A stretch of DNA of 64,000 nt from Mesorhizobium sp. 113-3-3 (GCF_016756495.1 NZ_AP023243.1:4716501-4780500); one strand, 5' to 3'. Numbered from the stretch's first letter, positions 1 to 10,992 are shown. The notes: generated by a model from the letters alone, not told the origin. Numbers and translations: made by a program.

Positions 1-16
1 ACGGGCGTTCGAAACT

Positions 17-42
17 CGAAAAGCCGATTCTGCGGCTTTTCG
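17..42 (-). terminator. Intrinsic terminator-like hairpin after hutU
   Basis: A 10-bp perfect stem (CGAAAAGCCG / CGGCTTTTCG) with a 6-nt loop lies 23 bases past the hutU stop. The stem carries its T-run on both strands, so it could also stop transcription arriving from the left. There is no long T-tail outside the stem, so strength is uncertain. Confidence 0.6.
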
Positions 43-64
43 CCTGCCTGCGGCCGGACGCTTC

Positions 65-1738
<1,674 letters not shown>

Positions 1739-1761
1739 TGTCCCTTTCGGATGGCGGCGGG

Positions 1762-2574
1762 TCAGCGCCCGGCCCAGTCAATGGCGGTTTGAAGGATTTT
1801 GGTCAGTGTGGCGCGCATCGGCGCGGCAAACTCGGCGTCATAAGGCACCGGCCAATTGTCCGGCTCGCCCTTCCCCTCGGGCTCGCGCAGATAGCCGCGA
1901 TCGGCAAGCTCCATCTGCAACGCATGGTAGCCGCCTTGCGGATTGCCGAAGTAACGCGTGATCCAGCCGCCCTTGAAACGGCCGTTGATGACATAGCTTT
2001 CACCGCTTTCGGCCATGATCTGGCCGACCAGGTTCTGCAGCGTCGGGTCGGCGGTCTGGCCGTCATTGGTGCCGAGGTTGAAGACCGGCAGCGTACCGTC
2101 GAAGAGACGCGGCAGCACCGAACGGATCGAGTGGCAATCGTAGATGACGATTTTTTCGTGCAGGCCTCGCAGCCTGATGGCCTGGGCAGCCAGCATTTGA
2201 TGGTAGGGCACGAAATAGTCTATGCGGCGGTGGTCGATCTCCGACGGCATCGGCTCTTCACCCGGGTTATAGAGCGGATCGCCGTCGAATGTCTCCGTCG
2301 GGCAAAGGGTCGTCGTCGTCTGCCCCGGATAGAGCGAGGCGCCGGAGGGATCGCGGTTGACGTCGATGACGGTGCGCGAGATCGACGTATGCACAACCGT
2401 CGCGCCAAGACCGGCGGCAAAATCGTAAAGATTGTCGATCCACCAGTCGCAATCGCGGCGGCCGAGCCACGGCGAGACCAGCCGGTTGTCGATTCCGGCG
2501 AGATCGGTGCCGGTATGCGGGATCGACACCAAAAGGGGTGCCGTGCCTTCCGTTACTGTCAGCCAGTCGGTCAT
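1762..2574 (-). CDS. hutG: N-formylglutamate deformylase HutG
   Basis: Hydrolyses N-formyl-L-glutamate to glutamate and formate, the last step of the five-enzyme histidine pathway. The 270-residue protein has the family landmarks SIPHTGTDL near the N terminus, [10 protein letters not shown], and YDCHSIRS (likely metal-binding region). The window also encodes HutF, which makes N-formylglutamate, so this HutG is the formylglutamate amidohydrolase type and not the formiminoglutamase of the four-step pathway. The gene starts one base after the hutH stop, so translation is probably coupled. Confidence 0.94.
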   Translation of the reverse strand: MTDWLTVTEGTAPLLVSIPHTGTDLAGIDNRLVSPWLGRRDCDWWIDNLYDFAAGLGATVVHTSISRTVIDVNRDPSGASLYPGQTTTTLCPTETFDGDPLYNPGEEPMPSEIDHRRIDYFVPYHQMLAAQAIRLRGLHEKIVIYDCHSIRSVLPRLFDGTLPVFNLGTNDGQTADPTLQNLVGQIMAESGESYVINGRFKGGWITRYFGNPQGGYHALQMELADRGYLREPEGKGEPDNWPVPYDAEFAAPMRATLTKILQTAIDWAGR

Positions 2575-2575
2575 G

Positions 2576-4114
2576 TCAGGCTCCCGAGATCGAAGGCAGC
2601 ATCACCGCGCCGGCAGCCTTGACCGTAGCACCGCTGCGGACCATGGCGATGGCCTTTTCCATGTCGGGGTGGAAATGCCGGTCATTGTCGAGATGCGGCA
2701 CTTCGGCCCGGACCAGTTTGCGTACCGCTTCCAGCGCATTGCTCGACGCCAGCGGCTGGTGGAAATCGCAGCCCTGTGCGGCGGCCAGCAATTCGATGCC
2801 GATCACTGCGGTCGCGTTCTCGACCATGCCGATCAGCCGGCGCGCGCCGTGCGCGGCCATCGAGACGTGGTCTTCCTGGTTGGCCGAGGTAGGGATGGAA
2901 TCGACGCTGGCCGGATAGGCCTTCTGCTTGTTTTCCGAAACGAGTGCCGCCGCCGTCACCTGAGGGATCATGAAGCCGGAGTTGAGGCCGGGCTTGGGCG
3001 TCAGGAAGGCCGGCATGCCGGAGAGCGCCGGATCGACCAGCATGGCGATGCGGCGTTCCGACAGCGAGCCGATCTCGCAGACGGCCAGCGCGATCATGTC
3101 GGCGGCGAAGGCCACCGGCTCGGCGTGGAAATTGCCGCCGGAGAGCGCGGTATCATCCTCGGCGAAGATCAGCGGATTGTCTGTGACGCCATTGGCCTCG
3201 GTGCCTAGCGTGTCGGCCGCTTGGCGCAGCACGGTGAGTGCCGCACCCATGACCTGTGGCTGGCAACGCAGGCAATAGGGATCCTGTACGCGCTCGTCGC
3301 CGACACGGTGCGATTCCCTGATGGCGCTGCCGGCCATCAGATTGCGCAGCGCCTCCGCCGTCTCGATCTGGCCACGGTGCTTTCTCAGGAGATGAATGCG
3401 CGGATCGAAAGGCGCGTCGGACCCCTTGGCGGCATCGGTCGACAGTGCGCCGGCGACCAGCGCCGACTGGTAGAGCACTTCGGCCTCGAACAGGGCGGCG
3501 AGCGCATAGGCGGTGGAAAACTGCGTGCCGTTGAGCAGCGCCAGACCTTCCTTGGCGCCCAGCGTCACAGGTTCCAGACCGTGCGAGACGAAGGCGACCT
3601 TGGCCGGGAAGCGGCCATGCGGGGTAAAGCATTCGCCGACGCCGATCATCACCGCCGTCATATGCGAGAGCGGCGCAAGATCGCCGGACGCGCCGACTGA
3701 GCCTTGCGCCGGCACCACCGGGATGACGTCATTGGCAAGCATCGCTTCCAGCAACTCAATGGTTTCGGAGCGCACACCAGAGGCGCCCTGCGCCAGGCTG
3801 GCAAGTTTCAGCGCCATCATCAGGCGGGCAATTGCGACCGGCATCGGCTCGCCGACGCCGGCGGCGTGCGACAGCACGATGTTGCGCTGCAAGGTCTCGA
3901 GATCGCTCGCCGGGATGCGCACGCTGGCCAGTTTGCCGAAGCCGGTGTTGATGCCGTAGACCGGCTCGCCCTTGGCGACGATCCTGGCGACGGCCTCGGC
4001 GCTCGCCTTGATTTTTGGACGGCAGGCGTCATCCAGCTTCGGCACGGCGCCACGGTAGATGGCGCGCCAGTCGGCCAGCGTCGCATTGCCGGGCTTCAGG
4101 GTCAGTTCGGTCAT
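2576..4114 (-). CDS. hutH: Histidine ammonia-lyase HutH
   Basis: Deaminates L-histidine to urocanate and ammonia, the entry step of the pathway. The 512-residue length is typical. The Ala-Ser-Gly triad that cyclises to the MIO electrophile is at residues 142-144 in [13 protein letters not shown], the same numbering as the well-studied Pseudomonas enzyme. I chose the Met at 4114 because it gives the family N terminus ([10 protein letters not shown]) and overlaps the hutI stop as ATGA. A longer reading upstream would run inside hutI and adds 58 residues of unrelated sequence. Confidence 0.97.
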   Translation of the reverse strand: MTELTLKPGNATLADWRAIYRGAVPKLDDACRPKIKASAEAVARIVAKGEPVYGINTGFGKLASVRIPASDLETLQRNIVLSHAAGVGEPMPVAIARLMMALKLASLAQGASGVRSETIELLEAMLANDVIPVVPAQGSVGASGDLAPLSHMTAVMIGVGECFTPHGRFPAKVAFVSHGLEPVTLGAKEGLALLNGTQFSTAYALAALFEAEVLYQSALVAGALSTDAAKGSDAPFDPRIHLLRKHRGQIETAEALRNLMAGSAIRESHRVGDERVQDPYCLRCQPQVMGAALTVLRQAADTLGTEANGVTDNPLIFAEDDTALSGGNFHAEPVAFAADMIALAVCEIGSLSERRIAMLVDPALSGMPAFLTPKPGLNSGFMIPQVTAAALVSENKQKAYPASVDSIPTSANQEDHVSMAAHGARRLIGMVENATAVIGIELLAAAQGCDFHQPLASSNALEAVRKLVRAEVPHLDNDRHFHPDMEKAIAMVRSGATVKAAGAVMLPSISGA

Positions 4115-5352
4115 TGTCCTCTCCAGATGCGGGCATGGAGCGGGTTGAAGCCCATGCGGTAAACGAGTTCGGCGGGGCGCTCGATGTCCCAGATCGCCAG
4201 GTCGGCGGATTTGCCGGCTTCCAGCGTGCCGGCCTTGCCGAAAAGGCCAAGCGCACGCGCGGCCTCGCGGGTGACGCCGGCAAGGCATTCATCGACGGTC
4301 AAGCCAAAGAGCGTCGCGGCCATATTCATGGTGAGCAACAGCGAGGTGAGCGGCGAGGTACCGGGATTGCTGTCCGTCGCCACCGCCATTTTCACGCCAT
4401 GGCGGCGGAACAGGTCGACAGGCGGCTTTTTTGTTTCGCGGATGAAGTAGTAGGCGCCGGGCAGGATGGTCGCCACAGTGCCGGCCTTCGCCATCGCGGC
4501 GGCGCCCGCGTCATCGGTATATTCGAGATGGTCGGCGGACAACGCACCATAGCTGGCGGCAAGCGCGGCGCCATGCAGGTTCGACAGTTGGTCGGCGTGA
4601 AGCTTGACCGGCAAACCCAAGGCCCTGGCGACATCGAAAACGCGTACCATCTGCTCCGGTGAGAACGCTATGCCTTCGCAAAAACCGTCGACCGCATCGG
4701 CCAGTCCCTCGGCGGCAACCGCTGGTACAATCTGCTTGGCAACCATATCGATAAAAGCGTCCCTGTCGCCCTTGGCTTCGGGCGGCAGTGCGTGGGCGGC
4801 GAGGCACGTCGTGCGGACGGTGACGGGGCGTTCATTGGCCAGCCGCCGGGCGGCACGCAGCGACTTCTTCTCATTGTCGAGATCGAGGCCATAGCCCGAT
4901 TTGACCTCTACGGTCGTGACACCCTCGGCCATCAGCGCATCGAGGCGCGGCAGCGTCTGGGCAACGAGTTCGTCCTCGCTTGCCGCGCGCAGCGATTTGA
5001 CCGAGGACACGATGCCGCCGCCTGCCCTGGCGACTTCTTCATAGGTGGCGCCTGCCAGCCGCATCTCGAATTCGTTGGCGCGGTTGCCGGCATAGACAAG
5101 ATGCGTGTGGCAGTCGATCAGGCCCGGCGTGATCCAGCGACCCTCGCAATCTACGGTCTCGGCGCCCTGCCCGAGGGCCGCCGGCATGTCCGCTTCGGCG
5201 CCGGCATAGGCAATAAGCCCATCGCGCGCGGCGATCGCGCCTTTCTCGACAATGCCGAGGCCAGCCGTGCCGTCGGCCATGGTTGCCAGGCGCGCATTGC
5301 GCCAGACACGAAGGCCGCTCTTCCCGTTTGCTCCACCCATCATCTTTTCCAT
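4111..5352 (-). CDS. hutI: Imidazolonepropionase HutI
   Basis: Opens the imidazolone ring to give N-formimino-L-glutamate; a metal-dependent amidohydrolase. The 413 residues include the metal site [12 protein letters not shown], the KSGYGLD region, HADQLS and the late Asp in ATDSNPGT. It is the first gene of the leftward hut operon. The first Met (5352) lacks a clear ribosome site. An internal ATGATG ten bases on is preceded by GGAAAAG, so the protein may begin three or four residues later. Leader and operator for this gene lie in the 79 bases shared with hutF. Confidence 0.96.
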   Translation of the reverse strand: MEKMMGGANGKSGLRVWRNARLATMADGTAGLGIVEKGAIAARDGLIAYAGAEADMPAALGQGAETVDCEGRWITPGLIDCHTHLVYAGNRANEFEMRLAGATYEEVARAGGGIVSSVKSLRAASEDELVAQTLPRLDALMAEGVTTVEVKSGYGLDLDNEKKSLRAARRLANERPVTVRTTCLAAHALPPEAKGDRDAFIDMVAKQIVPAVAAEGLADAVDGFCEGIAFSPEQMVRVFDVARALGLPVKLHADQLSNLHGAALAASYGALSADHLEYTDDAGAAAMAKAGTVATILPGAYYFIRETKKPPVDLFRRHGVKMAVATDSNPGTSPLTSLLLTMNMAATLFGLTVDECLAGVTREAARALGLFGKAGTLEAGKSADLAIWDIERPAELVYRMGFNPLHARIWRGQ

Positions 5353-5368
5353 TTGAAAGGATGGCGAT

Positions 5369-5382
5369 TATGTATATACATA
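5369..5382. promoter_or_regulatory. Probable HutC operator between hutI and hutF
   Basis: A 14-bp perfect palindrome, TATGTATATACATA, sits in the short divergent intergenic region between hutI and hutF. Its core TGTATATACA matches the GntR/HutC-type operator pattern (GTAT...ATAC). hutC itself is encoded at the end of the hutF transcript, so both hut transcripts are probably repressed together until urocanate appears. Confidence 0.82.
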
Positions 5383-5431
5383 TTGAAACGCGACGCAAGT
5401 GGTCTCGTCGCCCAGGCATGCAGATTTGGAG

Positions 5432-6790
5432 ATGGACGTGACGGCGATCTTTGCGGAACAGGCGCTGCTGCCCGAGGGCTGGCAAGGCAATGTCAGGATC
5501 GCGCTCGATGGCGGCCGCATCGCCTCTGTCGAATCCGGCGCCACGCCGCAGGTCGGCGACGAGCGCCACGCCATTCTCCTGCCCGGCATGCCCAATCTGC
5601 ACAGCCACGCGTTCCAGCGCGGCATGGCGGGGCTTGCCGAACTTCGCGGCCCGTCAGCCGATAGTTTCTGGAGCTGGCGCGAGGTGATGTACCGCTTCGC
5701 GCTATCGATGACGCCCGACCAGGTCGAAGCGGTTGCCGCACAGCTCTATGTCGAGATGCTGGAGGCTGGTTTTACCCGCGTCGGCGAATTCCACTATCTG
5801 CACCACGACCGCGATGGAAAACCTTACGCCAACCTTGCCGAGATGGCCGAGCGCATCGCGGCGGCCACCGGCGAAACCGGCATCGGCCTGACGCTGCTGC
5901 CGGTGTTTTACGCACACTCTTCCTTCGGTGGGGCGGCTCCAAACGAAGGCCAAAGGCGATTCATCAACGATGTGAATCGGTTCTCCCGGCTTGTTGAGAA
6001 GTCTAGAGAATCGGTTCGCGCGTTGAATCAAGCTGTCGTCGGTGTCGCGCCGCACAGCCTGCGCGCCGCTACGCCGGAGGAATTGACCCAGGTTGCCGCT
6101 TTGGCGCCGAATGGGCCGATCCACATCCACGTCGCCGAACAGGTTAAGGAGGTCGAGGACTGTCTCGCCTGGTCCGGCGCGCGTCCCGTCGAATTTCTGC
6201 TGGCCAACGCCGAGGTCGACCAGCGCTGGTGCCTGATCCACGCCACGCACATGACCGATGCCGAAACCATCGGCATGGCCAGGAGCGGCGCCATCGCCGG
6301 CCTTTGCCCGATCACCGAGGCCAATCTCGGCGACGGGACGTTTGCCGCGCCGCTATTCACCGAGCATGGCGGCCGCTTTGGTATCGGCTCCGATTCCAAC
6401 GTGCTGATCGGCCTGCCCGACGAATTGCGCCAGCTCGAATATTCGCAACGCCTGGCGCATCGCGCCCGCAATGTGCTGGCGGTGGCCGGCGGCTCGACGG
6501 GACGTGCGCTGTTTGATGCGGCGCTTGACGGCGGCAGCGTGGCGCTTGGCGCCGGCGCTTCGCAGATCGCCGCCGGTGCTGCCGCTGATCTTGTCTCGCT
6601 CGACGCCCAAAACCCGTCGCTGACCGGCAAGACCGGCGACGCGATCCTCGACGCCTGGATCTTCGCCAATGGCAGCAAGGTCGACTGCGTCTGGGTGTAT
6701 GGGCAGAAGCAAGTCAGCAGCGGCCGGCACGCCAGGCGCGAAGCCATCGCCGAGCGCTTCCGCGCCGTGATGACGGCGCTTTCCGCATGA
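5432..6790 (+). CDS. hutF: Formimidoylglutamate deiminase HutF
   Basis: Deiminates N-formimino-L-glutamate to N-formyl-L-glutamate and ammonia, feeding HutG. It is an amidohydrolase-fold metalloenzyme with HSHAFQRGMAG (metal ligands), GVAPHSLRA, HIHVAEQ, WCLIHATH and GSDSNV in the expected order. With the Met used here the protein has 452 residues and begins MDVTAIFAEQALLPEG, the usual family start. An in-frame GTG at 5399 would add 11 residues and is the alternative. hutF and hutC overlap as ATGA, so they are one transcript. Confidence 0.93.
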   Translation: MDVTAIFAEQALLPEGWQGNVRIALDGGRIASVESGATPQVGDERHAILLPGMPNLHSHAFQRGMAGLAELRGPSADSFWSWREVMYRFALSMTPDQVEAVAAQLYVEMLEAGFTRVGEFHYLHHDRDGKPYANLAEMAERIAAATGETGIGLTLLPVFYAHSSFGGAAPNEGQRRFINDVNRFSRLVEKSRESVRALNQAVVGVAPHSLRAATPEELTQVAALAPNGPIHIHVAEQVKEVEDCLAWSGARPVEFLLANAEVDQRWCLIHATHMTDAETIGMARSGAIAGLCPITEANLGDGTFAAPLFTEHGGRFGIGSDSNVLIGLPDELRQLEYSQRLAHRARNVLAVAGGSTGRALFDAALDGGSVALGAGASQIAAGAAADLVSLDAQNPSLTGKTGDAILDAWIFANGSKVDCVWVYGQKQVSSGRHARREAIAERFRAVMTALSA

Positions 6791-7527
6791 GCACGGTCGA
6801 GACGGCGGATGCGGACAATGGCGGCTCGCTGCACCAGCGCATCCTGTCCGACATCAGCGAAAAAATCATGTCCGGCGCCTGGGCACCTGGACATCGCATT
6901 CCGTTCGAGCACGAACTGACGACCGAGTATAATTGCTCGCGCATGACGGTGAACAAGGCGCTGTCGCAACTGGCGAAGGCCGGGCTGATCGAACGCCGCC
7001 GCCGCTCAGGCAGCTTTGTCCGCCGGCCGCAGTCGCAGGCAGCGGTGCTGGAACTTCATGACATCCGGATCGAGGTCGAAGCGCTTGGCCTGCCCTATCG
7101 CTACGAGCGGCTGGAGCGCCTCAAGCGGCGCAGCAATGCAGAGGATAGAGCGCTGCTCGGGCTGTCCGCCGCCGGATTGGTGCTATGGATCGAAGGCCTG
7201 CATTTTGCCGGCGAACGGCCCTTCGCACTCGAGCAGCGCCTTATCAATCTTTCCGCGGTTCCGGAAGCCGGGGACGAAGAGTTCAGGGAGATCGCCGCAG
7301 GCCCCTGGTTGATCGGCCGCGTACCCTGGAGCGAAGCCGAACATCGCATCCGTGCCATGGCCGCCGATGCGGCTATCGCCGACGCGCTCGACATCGATCC
7401 CGGCGCGCCGTGCCTGGTGGTCGAGCGCCGGACCTGGAGCGCGGAACACCCGGTGACGCATGTGCGGTTTATCTATCCCGCGGAAAGCCACACGCTGGTG
7501 GCGAGGTTCACGCCGTCGCAGGGGTGA
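6787..7527 (+). CDS. hutC: Histidine utilisation repressor HutC (GntR family)
   Basis: A transcriptional repressor of the GntR/HutC family, 246 residues. A winged helix-turn-helix occupies roughly residues 14-80 (YNCSRMTVNKALSQLAKAGL is the recognition part), followed by a UTRA ligand domain in which urocanate is the known inducer for this family. It closes the rightward hutF-hutC transcript with a 4-base overlap, so it controls its own expression through the palindrome in the hutI-hutF gap. Confidence 0.94.
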   Translation: MSTVETADADNGGSLHQRILSDISEKIMSGAWAPGHRIPFEHELTTEYNCSRMTVNKALSQLAKAGLIERRRRSGSFVRRPQSQAAVLELHDIRIEVEALGLPYRYERLERLKRRSNAEDRALLGLSAAGLVLWIEGLHFAGERPFALEQRLINLSAVPEAGDEEFREIAAGPWLIGRVPWSEAEHRIRAMAADAAIADALDIDPGAPCLVVERRTWSAEHPVTHVRFIYPAESHTLVARFTPSQG

Positions 7528-7529
7528 AT

Positions 7530-7658
7530 CCCCCTCACCCAGCCTCCGCTTCGCTCGGCTGACCTCTCCCCGAGGGGGGAGGAGTCCGTCAGCGCCGGCG
7601 CAAATCTCTTCTCCCCACCGGGGAGAAGGTGGCCGCGAAGCGGCCGGATGAGGGGGAG
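7530..7658. repeat. Rhizobial-type intergenic palindromic repeat element
   Basis: The gap between hutC and ridA is almost filled by a compound repeat. It contains a 9-bp hairpin CTTCTCCCC/GGGGAGAAG (7608-7628), a second hairpin GGCCGC-GAA-GCGGCC (7631-7645), and a C-rich left half with CTCTCCCC/GGGGGGAG. The outer ends CCCCTCA and TGAGGGG are also inverted. Such modules are frequent between genes in Mesorhizobium-like genomes. Here it can also act as the terminator for the converging hutC and ridA transcripts. Confidence 0.75.
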
Positions 7659-7665
7659 TGACGGC

Positions 7666-8010
7666 TCAGATCGCCGCCGTGACGATAATCTCCACCAAAT
7701 ATTCCGGACCAGCCAACTTGGCTTCGCCGGTGGCGCGGGCGGGGGTGTGGCCCTGCGGTACCCACTTGTCCCATTCCGAATTCATCTCGGCGAAGGTGCC
7801 CATGTCGGCCAGCCAGATAATCGCCTGAACGATCTTGGTCTTGTCGGTTCCGGCCTTGGCCAGCAATTCGTCGATGGTCGACAGGATGTCGCGGGTCTGC
7901 GAGGCGACGTTGCCGCCGGGCTCGCCGACCTGGCCGGCCAGATAGACAGTGTTGCCGTGGATGACGATCTGGCTCATGCGCGGGCCAACATCGATGCGAC
8001 GAATGCTCAT
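7666..8010 (-). CDS. RidA/YjgF family protein
   Basis: A 114-residue single-domain member of the RidA (YjgF/YER057c/UK114) family, which hydrolyses reactive enamine/imine intermediates made by PLP enzymes. The sequence has the family pattern of an N-terminal strand, YLAGQVGEPGGNVASQT, and the C-terminal EIIVTAAI. The usual RidA catalytic Arg near residue 105 is not obvious in PARATGEAKLAGPEYLVEI, where Arg sits in PARAT, so it may belong to a divergent subgroup. A good ribosome site GGAAGGAA precedes the start. It is monocistronic and unrelated by strand to the neighbours. Confidence 0.88.
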   Translation of the reverse strand: MSIRRIDVGPRMSQIVIHGNTVYLAGQVGEPGGNVASQTRDILSTIDELLAKAGTDKTKIVQAIIWLADMGTFAEMNSEWDKWVPQGHTPARATGEAKLAGPEYLVEIIVTAAI

Positions 8011-8161
8011 GGGAGGTTCCTTCCTGTTATGGGTGGCGACTGTTTAGAGTTGCGGTTCGCATCGGGCAAGGCCGCCGAGGCCAAATCCCCTTGGACCAGT
8101 GCGTGGAGATTCACGGCAAGTTGAGCCGCCGGTCGCAATTCCGCCCGATTGCCTTGTTGAC

Positions 8162-8177
8162 TAATGTAATAACATCA
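8162..8177 (+). promoter_or_regulatory. Zur-like operator upstream of the zinc ABC operon
   Basis: The AT-rich motif TAATGTAATAACATCA, with ATGT/ACAT half sites, lies 54 bases before the first gene of the zinc importer operon. It immediately follows a TTGACT that could be a -35 box. It resembles alphaproteobacterial Zur boxes, which repress zinc uptake genes when zinc is plentiful. The assignment is by resemblance and position only. Confidence 0.6.
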
Positions 8178-8230
8178 CATATCCAATCGACCCCTGCCCG
8201 CGGCCGGATTTCGCTGCTCCACGGAACGAC

Positions 8231-9043
8231 ATGACCCAGACCTGCCTGACATTCCGTGACCTGACGCTGGGCTACAACAGCCACCCGGCGATCCACCATC
8301 TCGACGGCACGATCCGCAAGGGCTCGCTGACCGCCGTTGTCGGCGCCAACGGCTCCGGCAAGTCGACGCTGATGAAGGGCATTGTCGGGGTGCTGAAGCC
8401 GATGGCCGGCGAGGTTGTCCGTGCACCAGGCGTGCGCGCCGCCTACCTGCCGCAGCAATCGGAGCTCGATCGCTCCTTTCCCGCCCGCGTCGTCGACCTG
8501 GTCTCGCTCGGTCTTTGGCCGAAGCGCGGCATGCTCGGCCGCTACACATCGGAAGATCGCGCGGCGGTCAGCCAGGCGCTGATGGCGGTCGGCCTCGGCG
8601 GCTTCGAGAAGCGGCCGATCGATACGCTGTCGGGCGGCCAGTTGCAGCGCACGCTGTTTGCCCGCGTGCTCTTGCAGGACGCCGACCTGATCCTGCTCGA
8701 CGAACCGTTCAATGCCGTCGACGCCAAGACGGTCGGCGACCTGATCGCCTTGATCAAACGCTGGCATGGCGAGGAACGCACCATCATGGTCGTCGTCCAT
8801 GATCTCGATCTGGTGCGGCAGAATTTCCCCGAAACCCTGCTGCTTGCCCGCCAGCCCATCGCCTGGGGCGAAACGCGCGAGACGCTGAAGCCGGAAAACC
8901 TGTTACGTGCCCGCCGCTTCCACGAAGCCTGGGAAGAAAACGCGCCGTGGTGCGAACCGGACGGGCACGCCCGTGACCATGGTCACGATCATCATGGCCA
9001 CGATCACGACCATCACCACGGCGCCGGACCGAGGGCTGCCTGA
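8231..9043 (+). CDS. aztA: Zinc ABC transporter ATPase, AztA/ZnuC type, with His-rich tail
   Basis: ATP-binding subunit of a metal-chelate importer, 270 residues. Walker A is GANGSGKST (about 38-46), the signature LSGGQLQR lies near 132, Walker B is LILLDEP and the switch His is in VVVHDLD. The last 25 residues hold a run rich in His and Asp (HDHHGHDHDHHHG), a likely zinc-binding tail on the cytoplasmic face. The gene order ATPase-permease-binding protein matches aztABC rather than divergent znuA/znuCB. The gene ends at 9043, overlapping the permease start by one base. Confidence 0.85.
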   Translation: MTQTCLTFRDLTLGYNSHPAIHHLDGTIRKGSLTAVVGANGSGKSTLMKGIVGVLKPMAGEVVRAPGVRAAYLPQQSELDRSFPARVVDLVSLGLWPKRGMLGRYTSEDRAAVSQALMAVGLGGFEKRPIDTLSGGQLQRTLFARVLLQDADLILLDEPFNAVDAKTVGDLIALIKRWHGEERTIMVVVHDLDLVRQNFPETLLLARQPIAWGETRETLKPENLLRARRFHEAWEENAPWCEPDGHARDHGHDHHGHDHDHHHGAGPRAA

Positions 9044-9918
9044 TGGACGCGCTCTACGGTCTGTTCATCGCGCCCTTCGCCGATTTCGGCTTCATGCAGC
9101 GGGCACTGTTCGGCTCGCTGATGCTGTCGCTCGGCGCCTGCCCGATCGGCGTCTTCCTGATGTTGCGGCGCATGAGCCTGTCGGGCGACGCCATGGCCCA
9201 TGCCATCCTGCCGGGTGCGGCCGCCGGCTTCCTGTTCTATGGGCTGGAAATCCTGCCGATGACCATTGGCGGGCTGATCGCCGGCGTCATCGTCGCGCTC
9301 GGTGCCGGCGCCGTCTCGCGCTTCACCATCCAGCGCGAGGACGCCTCGATGGCGGCCTTTTATCTCATTTCGCTGGCCATCGGCGTGCTGATGGTGTCGA
9401 TCCGCGGCTCCAGCGTCGATCTCATGCATGTGCTGTTCGGCACGGTGCTGGCGCTCAACAACGAGGCGCTGACGCTGATCGGCGGCATCGTCGCGGTGAC
9501 GCTGGTCAGCCTTGCAATCTTCTGGCGGGCGCTGGTCGCCGAATGCCTCGATCCGCTGTTCCTGCGCTCGGTCAGCCGGATGGGCAGCCCGGTGCATTTC
9601 ATCTTCCTTGGCCTGGTCGTGCTCAACCTCGTCGGCGGTTTCCAGGCGCTCGGCACACTTCTATCCGTCGGACTGATGATGCTGCCGGCGGCCGCTGCCC
9701 GCTTCTGGACGGCGCGCGTCGAGCCGATGTGCGTGCTGGCCGTGCTGATCGGCTTTGCCTCCTGCATCGCCGGGCTGCTTCTGTCCTATCATGCCTCGCT
9801 GCCGTCCGGCCCGGCCATCATCCTGTCGGCCGGCGTCGTGTATTTCGCCTCGATCCTGTTCGGCACGCGCGGCATTCTGCGCGCCCGCATCATCCATCAC
9901 CGTCACAGAACGGCCTGA
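9043..9918 (+). CDS. aztB: Zinc ABC transporter permease, AztB/ZnuB type
   Basis: Membrane subunit of the ABC-3 (metal) permease family, 291 residues with about eight hydrophobic segments. Family features include SLGACPIGVFLMLRRMSLSGDA near residue 35, containing the conserved GDAMAHAILPG motif that follows the second membrane segment. It forms the channel with the preceding ATPase. Start and stop are tightly coupled to the ATPase gene; the binding-protein gene follows after 29 bases. Confidence 0.87.
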   Translation: MDALYGLFIAPFADFGFMQRALFGSLMLSLGACPIGVFLMLRRMSLSGDAMAHAILPGAAAGFLFYGLEILPMTIGGLIAGVIVALGAGAVSRFTIQREDASMAAFYLISLAIGVLMVSIRGSSVDLMHVLFGTVLALNNEALTLIGGIVAVTLVSLAIFWRALVAECLDPLFLRSVSRMGSPVHFIFLGLVVLNLVGGFQALGTLLSVGLMMLPAAAARFWTARVEPMCVLAVLIGFASCIAGLLLSYHASLPSGPAIILSAGVVYFASILFGTRGILRARIIHHRHRTA

Positions 9919-9947
9919 TCCCCCGCCCCTCGAAAGGAGACCCGCCT

Positions 9948-10889
9948 ATGCTGAGTTCCATCCGTGCCGCCCTGGCGATGAGCGTTATAACATTAACTTC
10001 CTTTGGCGCATCCTCGGCATTCGCGGCGCCGCTGAAAGTCGTCGCCAGCTTCACGGTCATTGCCGACTTCGCCAGAAATGTCGGCGGCGATCGTGTCGAC
10101 ATCACCACCATCGTCGGCCCGGATGGCGACGCACATGTCTATGAGCCGAGCCCGGCCGACGCGGTGGCCATGGCCAAGGCCGATATCGTGCTGGTCAACG
10201 GGCTGCACTTCGAAGGCTTTTTGCAGCGGCTGGTCGACGCCAGCGCTACCAAGGCCTCGGTCGTCACCTTGACCAAGGGCGTGACGCCGATCGACTTCAA
10301 GCCTGAATTCGCCGACGCCGACGCGGCCGAAGGCGCCGGCACCGGCGGCGGCAAGACGGTCACCGATCCGCATGCCTTCCAGTCGATCGCCAACGCCAAG
10401 ATCTATGTGAAGAACATCGCCGAGGCTTTCTGCGCGGCCGACGGCGATGGCTGCGTCAGCTATCAGACCAATGCCGCCGCCTACACCAAGAAGCTCGATG
10501 CGCTGGAAGGCGAAGTGAAGGCGGCGATCCAGTCGATCCCCGAGGCCAAGCGCGTCGTCATCACCTCGCATGACGCCTTCGGCTATTTCGAACACGAATA
10601 CGGCCTGACCTTCCTTGCCCCGCAAGGCATCTCGACCGATTCCGAACCGTCGGCCGCCGATGTCGCCAAGCTGGTCGAGCAGGTCAAGCAGGACAAGGCG
10701 GCGGCGATCTTCGTCGAAAACATCACCAACCCGCGCCTGATCGAGCAGATCGCCAGCGAAACCGGCATCAAGGTGGGCGGCACGCTCTACTCGGATGCGC
10801 TGTCGCAGCCCGATGGCCCGGGATCTACCTATATCGACATGATGCACAACAACATCCGCCAGATCAAAGGCGCGATCCTCGGTAGCTGA
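9948..10889 (+). CDS. aztC: Zinc ABC transporter substrate-binding protein, AztC/ZnuA type
   Basis: Periplasmic zinc-binding protein, 313 residues, with a signal peptide ending near SSAFA (residue 26). Candidate metal ligands fall at His63 (in DAHVYEP), His142 (TDPHAF), His208 (TSHDAFGYF) and Asp283 (YSDAL). That is the same 3-His/1-Asp layout reported for AztC of Paracoccus, offset by only 2-4 residues. There is no long His-rich loop as in E. coli ZnuA; instead an acidic, Gly-rich stretch precedes His142. Cys162 and Cys169 could form a disulfide. The start has the strong ribosome site AAAGGAGA. No aztD chaperone gene follows. Confidence 0.87.
   Translation: MLSSIRAALAMSVITLTSFGASSAFAAPLKVVASFTVIADFARNVGGDRVDITTIVGPDGDAHVYEPSPADAVAMAKADIVLVNGLHFEGFLQRLVDASATKASVVTLTKGVTPIDFKPEFADADAAEGAGTGGGKTVTDPHAFQSIANAKIYVKNIAEAFCAADGDGCVSYQTNAAAYTKKLDALEGEVKAAIQSIPEAKRVVITSHDAFGYFEHEYGLTFLAPQGISTDSEPSAADVAKLVEQVKQDKAAAIFVENITNPRLIEQIASETGIKVGGTLYSDALSQPDGPGSTYIDMMHNNIRQIKGAILGS
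9984..9995 (-). promoter_or_regulatory. Possible intragenic Zur-like site in the aztC signal-peptide region
   Basis: On the minus strand this reads TAATGTTATAAC, differing at one position from TAATGTAATAAC in the operon promoter. On the coding strand it uses ATA and TTA codons, which are rare in this high-GC genome. The match may be a second Zur contact point or chance. Confidence 0.35.
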
Positions 10890-10903
10890 ATTCAACCAGC
10901 CAT

Positions 10904-10930
10904 CCGGCCGGGCCATATCGGCCCGGTTGG
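10904..10930 (+). terminator. Hairpin terminator after aztC
   Basis: An 11-bp G/C-rich stem (CCGGCCGGGCC with GGCCCGGTTGG, two G-U pairs) and 5-nt loop begins 14 bases after the aztC stop and is followed by AATTT. It is a plausible, if T-poor, end for the zinc operon. Confidence 0.55.
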
Positions 10931-10992
10931 AATTTCCGGCGCGCAATGCCTATTTGGCAGAGAATTCCCTGGAGGCGGATTGCCGGCCGGGT

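Noticed and set aside
8907..9947. Upstream extension in frame with aztC through aztA and aztB
   Set aside because: The frame is open by chance. The extension is Arg-rich and antiphase to two solid genes, and aztC has its own AAAGGAGA and signal peptide at 9948.
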